Shown here: positions 62,268 through 64,000 of the stretch, piece after piece
Layout: the number at the start of each line of letters is the position of its first letter
How positions within the stretch are numbered: position 1 is the stretch's first letter
From: Gammaproteobacteria bacterium
Lineage (GTDB): Bacteria > Pseudomonadota > Gammaproteobacteria > Steroidobacterales > Foliamicaceae
DNA: 64,000 nucleotides
Direction of reading: 5' to 3'
Assembly (NCBI GenBank): GCA_011523505.1
Contig: WTGP01000026.1
Span: 62,001-126,000 of the forward strand
Translations under genes and position numbers: made by a program
The notes under the pieces: model-generated
Seen by the model: only the letters and a program-made list of their open reading frames with translations
Database searches by the model: none
Told to the model about the DNA's origin: nothing

Positions 62268-63238
62268 CTGTTCAAGACCCCCCCTCACTTGCCGAGATTC
62301 GCGCCTACCGGGAAGTTGTCAGAGACCGTATCGTGCGCACGCCCGTACACGAATGGCGCGGCACGGAGGTCAGCAGACGCGCGCCGGACATGCGCATATC
62401 GATCAAGTTCGAGCTGTTGCAGATGACCGGCACTTTCAAGGCCAGGGGCGCGCTGGCCTGGATGCTGTCCCTGCCCGAGGAAAAGATAAGAAAAGGCGTT
62501 ACGGCCGTCAGCGCCGGTAATCACGCCGTTGCCGTTTCCTGGGCGGCGCATGTGATGGGCGCGCCGGCCCACGTCGTGATCATTTCTCCCGCCAACCCGG
62601 CGCGGATCCAACAGGCGAGGGCCTGGGGCGCGAAAGTGGAACTGATCGACAACGCGGAAGCCGCCTTTCAACGGGTCCTGAACATCGAGAGGGAGGATGG
62701 GAAGACGCTGGTCCATCCGTTCGAGGGACGTTCGATCGCCATCGGCACGGGCGCGCTGGGAATGGAGTGGCTGGAGCAGGCGCCGGACCTGGACGCGCTG
62801 GTGATCCCGATCGGCGGAGGAGGGCTGATCGCCGGTGTGGGCGCGGCCGTCAAGCGAATTCGTCCGGAGATCGCCGTGTACGGGGCGGAGCCTTTTGGCG
62901 CCGATTCGATGTTCCAGAGCCTGACCCGCAACGAGCCAGTTCAGGCGAAGCGGGTGGATTCTATTGCGGACAGCCTGCGGGCGCCCAACGCTCGCGAGTA
63001 CAGCTTTGATCTGGCACGACGCCACATGGACGATCTCGGCCGGGTCGGCGACGATGAGATCCGCGAGGCGATGCGGCTGATTCTGCGGGAACTGAAGATG
63101 ATGGTGGAGCCCGCCTGTGCGACCGCGACCGCCGCGGCCCTCGGACCGTTGCGCGAACGCCTGGAGGGCAAGCACGTGGGCGTGCTGCTGTGCGGATCCA
63201 ACATCGACCTGGCCACCTTCAGCCGCCTGATCAACTGA
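62264..63238 (+). CDS. PLP-dependent threonine/serine dehydratase family enzyme
   Basis: A 324-residue fold-type II PLP enzyme: catalytic Lys in QMTGTFKARGALAWM, phosphate loop PIGGGGLIAGVGAAVK, and SAGNHAVAVSWAAHVMG. There is no ACT regulatory domain, so it is of the catabolic or racemase-like type. It would deaminate a hydroxy-amino acid such as threonine or serine, or racemise it. It overlaps the hydroxy-acid oxidase by ATGA. Confidence 0.92.
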   Translation: MTVQDPPSLAEIRAYREVVRDRIVRTPVHEWRGTEVSRRAPDMRISIKFELLQMTGTFKARGALAWMLSLPEEKIRKGVTAVSAGNHAVAVSWAAHVMGAPAHVVIISPANPARIQQARAWGAKVELIDNAEAAFQRVLNIEREDGKTLVHPFEGRSIAIGTGALGMEWLEQAPDLDALVIPIGGGGLIAGVGAAVKRIRPEIAVYGAEPFGADSMFQSLTRNEPVQAKRVDSIADSLRAPNAREYSFDLARRHMDDLGRVGDDEIREAMRLILRELKMMVEPACATATAAALGPLRERLEGKHVGVLLCGSNIDLATFSRLIN

Positions 63239-63244
63239 CGGAGG

Positions 63245-63265
63245 GGTGAGGGCGTTCCGCTCACC
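63245..63265. terminator. Hairpin between convergent genes
   Basis: GGTGAG (63245-63250) and CTCACC (63260-63265) form a 6-base-pair stem around a 9-base loop between the dehydratase (+) and the phosphatase-like gene (-). No T-run follows, so a terminator role is only possible. Confidence 0.3.
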
Positions 63266-63303
63266 AACCCCCACCGGCGCTTCGATTTCGCCGTTCTTCG
63301 CCC

Positions 63304-63822
63304 TCAGTAATTAAGGACGAGGGTTCGCGGCTGACCGAATGAGGGCAGGCTGATGAGGTGAATTCGTCCCGGTCCGAATTCCGCCAGGTCCAGCGCGGCG
63401 GCGTCCCATTCGGCCAGCAGCGCCGAAGCCAGTTTCGTGCCGGCCACGATTATCACGATTTTTCCGCGGTGCTGCCGGGCCAGCCCGCGAGCGAAGGCGG
63501 CGGGGTCCTCGATCAGCACGTCGGTAATGGGCTGATCGAGGCGTTCGGATAGCACGCGGACCGTTTCACGCTCGGGCTCTCCGCCGGCGCTGAAGATGCC
63601 GGCCAACAGGTCGGGGGCGGCAAGATCGCCCGCGAGCCGGCTGAGCGCCTCGGCGCGGGCCCGGCCGGCGTTGCTGAGCGAGGCGGAGTCGCCGTCCTGA
63701 CGCTCGGCGGATGTCACGAGCAGCACCGTTGTAGTGGCCTCACTGTCCTGCAGTTGCCAGACGACGATCAGCACGCCCGCCAGAAAAACGGCTGCCAGCA
63801 GGTTGCGGTAGCGCGGGCGCAT
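63304..63822 (-). CDS. Membrane-anchored histidine phosphatase-fold protein lacking catalytic histidines
   Basis: Starting at ATG 63822 gives 172 residues with one N-terminal membrane segment (LLAAVFLAGVLIVVW). The soluble part follows the phosphoglycerate-mutase/SixA pattern: VLLVTSAERQDGDSASLSNAGRARAEAL, RETVRVLSE, IIVAGTKLASALL. The catalytic RHG/RHA is replaced by TSA and the second His by Thr (GTK instead of GHS), so it is probably inactive as a phosphatase. It may bind a ligand or partner. It faces a 110-base divergent region before the next gene. Confidence 0.75.
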   Translation of the reverse strand: MRPRYRNLLAAVFLAGVLIVVWQLQDSEATTTVLLVTSAERQDGDSASLSNAGRARAEALSRLAGDLAAPDLLAGIFSAGGEPERETVRVLSERLDQPITDVLIEDPAAFARGLARQHRGKIVIIVAGTKLASALLAEWDAAALDLAEFGPGRIHLISLPSFGQPRTLVLNY

Positions 63823-63931
63823 CAATTCCCACTAAGGTCGGCAAGCGACATGGCCTCGATAGTACTACTGCGATCTGCGTAAAATAAAGTCTGTTGACGA
63901 CACCCTTTCGCGCATGTGAGGCGAGTTACAA

Positions 63932-64000
63932 GTGGACATCTTCAGCTTTTTCTTCGACAACGTGGGCGCGCTTTTCGCGCTCGCCTTTGTGCTGTTCAAC
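63932..64000 (+). CDS. Start of an uncharacterised membrane-associated gene (truncated by window)
   Basis: GTG 63932 follows GAGGCGAG at a good distance and opens 23 codons, MDIFSFFFDNVGALFALAFVLFN, running to the window edge. The segment is hydrophobic and looks like a membrane anchor. The upstream GTAAAATAAAG at about 63877 may hold its -10 box. The family cannot be recognised from so short a piece. Confidence 0.6.
   Translation, partial: MDIFSFFFDNVGALFALAFVLFN

Overview
The window looks like a GC-rich chromosomal segment of a free-living or marine-type gammaproteobacterium. The best taxonomic signal is the gene order bepA - bcp - gcvR - dapA - (short lipoprotein at the bamC position), which is the enterobacterial/gammaproteobacterial arrangement. 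Two large TonB-dependent receptors, a TRAP transporter, two quinoprotein/sorbosone-type dehydrogenases, a fused B12 mutase (IcmF) and a complete SUF operon point to an aerobic heterotroph that scavenges organic molecules. Genes are tightly packed with many 1-4 base stop/start overlaps (ATGA, GTGA), and no intergenic gap exceeds about 300 bases.

Region by region. 1-3160: end of a TRAP transporter operon (receptor C-terminus, small and large permease subunits) with a secreted sorbosone-dehydrogenase-like beta-propeller. 3211-8839: SppA, an ABC exporter pair, and a tandem duplication of an alpha/beta hydrolase whose second copy has no ordinary start codon. 8871-18052 (minus strand): icmF, then the SUF iron-sulfur operon reading rrf2 - sufB - sufC - sufD - sufS - sufU - sufT, with an IscR-box-like palindrome in front of the regulator. 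18181-21156: a small accessory patch of lower GC with an unrecognised exported protein and an overlapping pair encoding a GIY-YIG-like protein and a PIN-domain toxin-like RNase. 21243-27521: class I aldolase, NCS1 permease, the bepA-bcp-gcvR-dapA housekeeping block and a tRNA-Ser(GGA). 27575-30514: an AmiD-like amidase, a GST and two exported proteins of unknown role.

30611-47015 is the most coherent accessory system. A GntR/UTRA regulator sits in the middle of two divergent operons that share one 12-base palindromic operator. The left arm carries an isochorismatase-type hydrolase, a PfkB sugar/nucleoside kinase, a nucleoside phosphorylase-like enzyme and an SDR. The right arm carries a TonB receptor, VOC protein, SDR, MFS transporter, SIS-domain sugar isomerase, aldehyde dehydrogenase, HSL-type esterase, PQQ-dependent lipoprotein dehydrogenase and TPMT-like methyltransferase. 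Taken together this reads as uptake and breakdown of a glycoside or nucleoside-like compound that I cannot name.

47031-54817 (minus strand) is an apparent TonB uptake module: di-heme peroxidase/MauG-like protein, TonB receptor, ExbB, two ExbD, TonB and a MuiA-like DUF4139 protein. 54948-58994 holds an unusual FG-GAP/DsbD-alpha fusion protein and a two-component system. 59097-63238 is a four-gene amino/hydroxy-acid catabolic operon (amidotransferase-like, DadA-like, FMN hydroxyacid oxidase, PLP dehydratase). The window closes with a histidine-phosphatase-fold protein that has lost its catalytic histidines and the first 23 codons of a membrane-associated gene. I saw no CRISPR array, transposase, integrase, prophage or rRNA gene.
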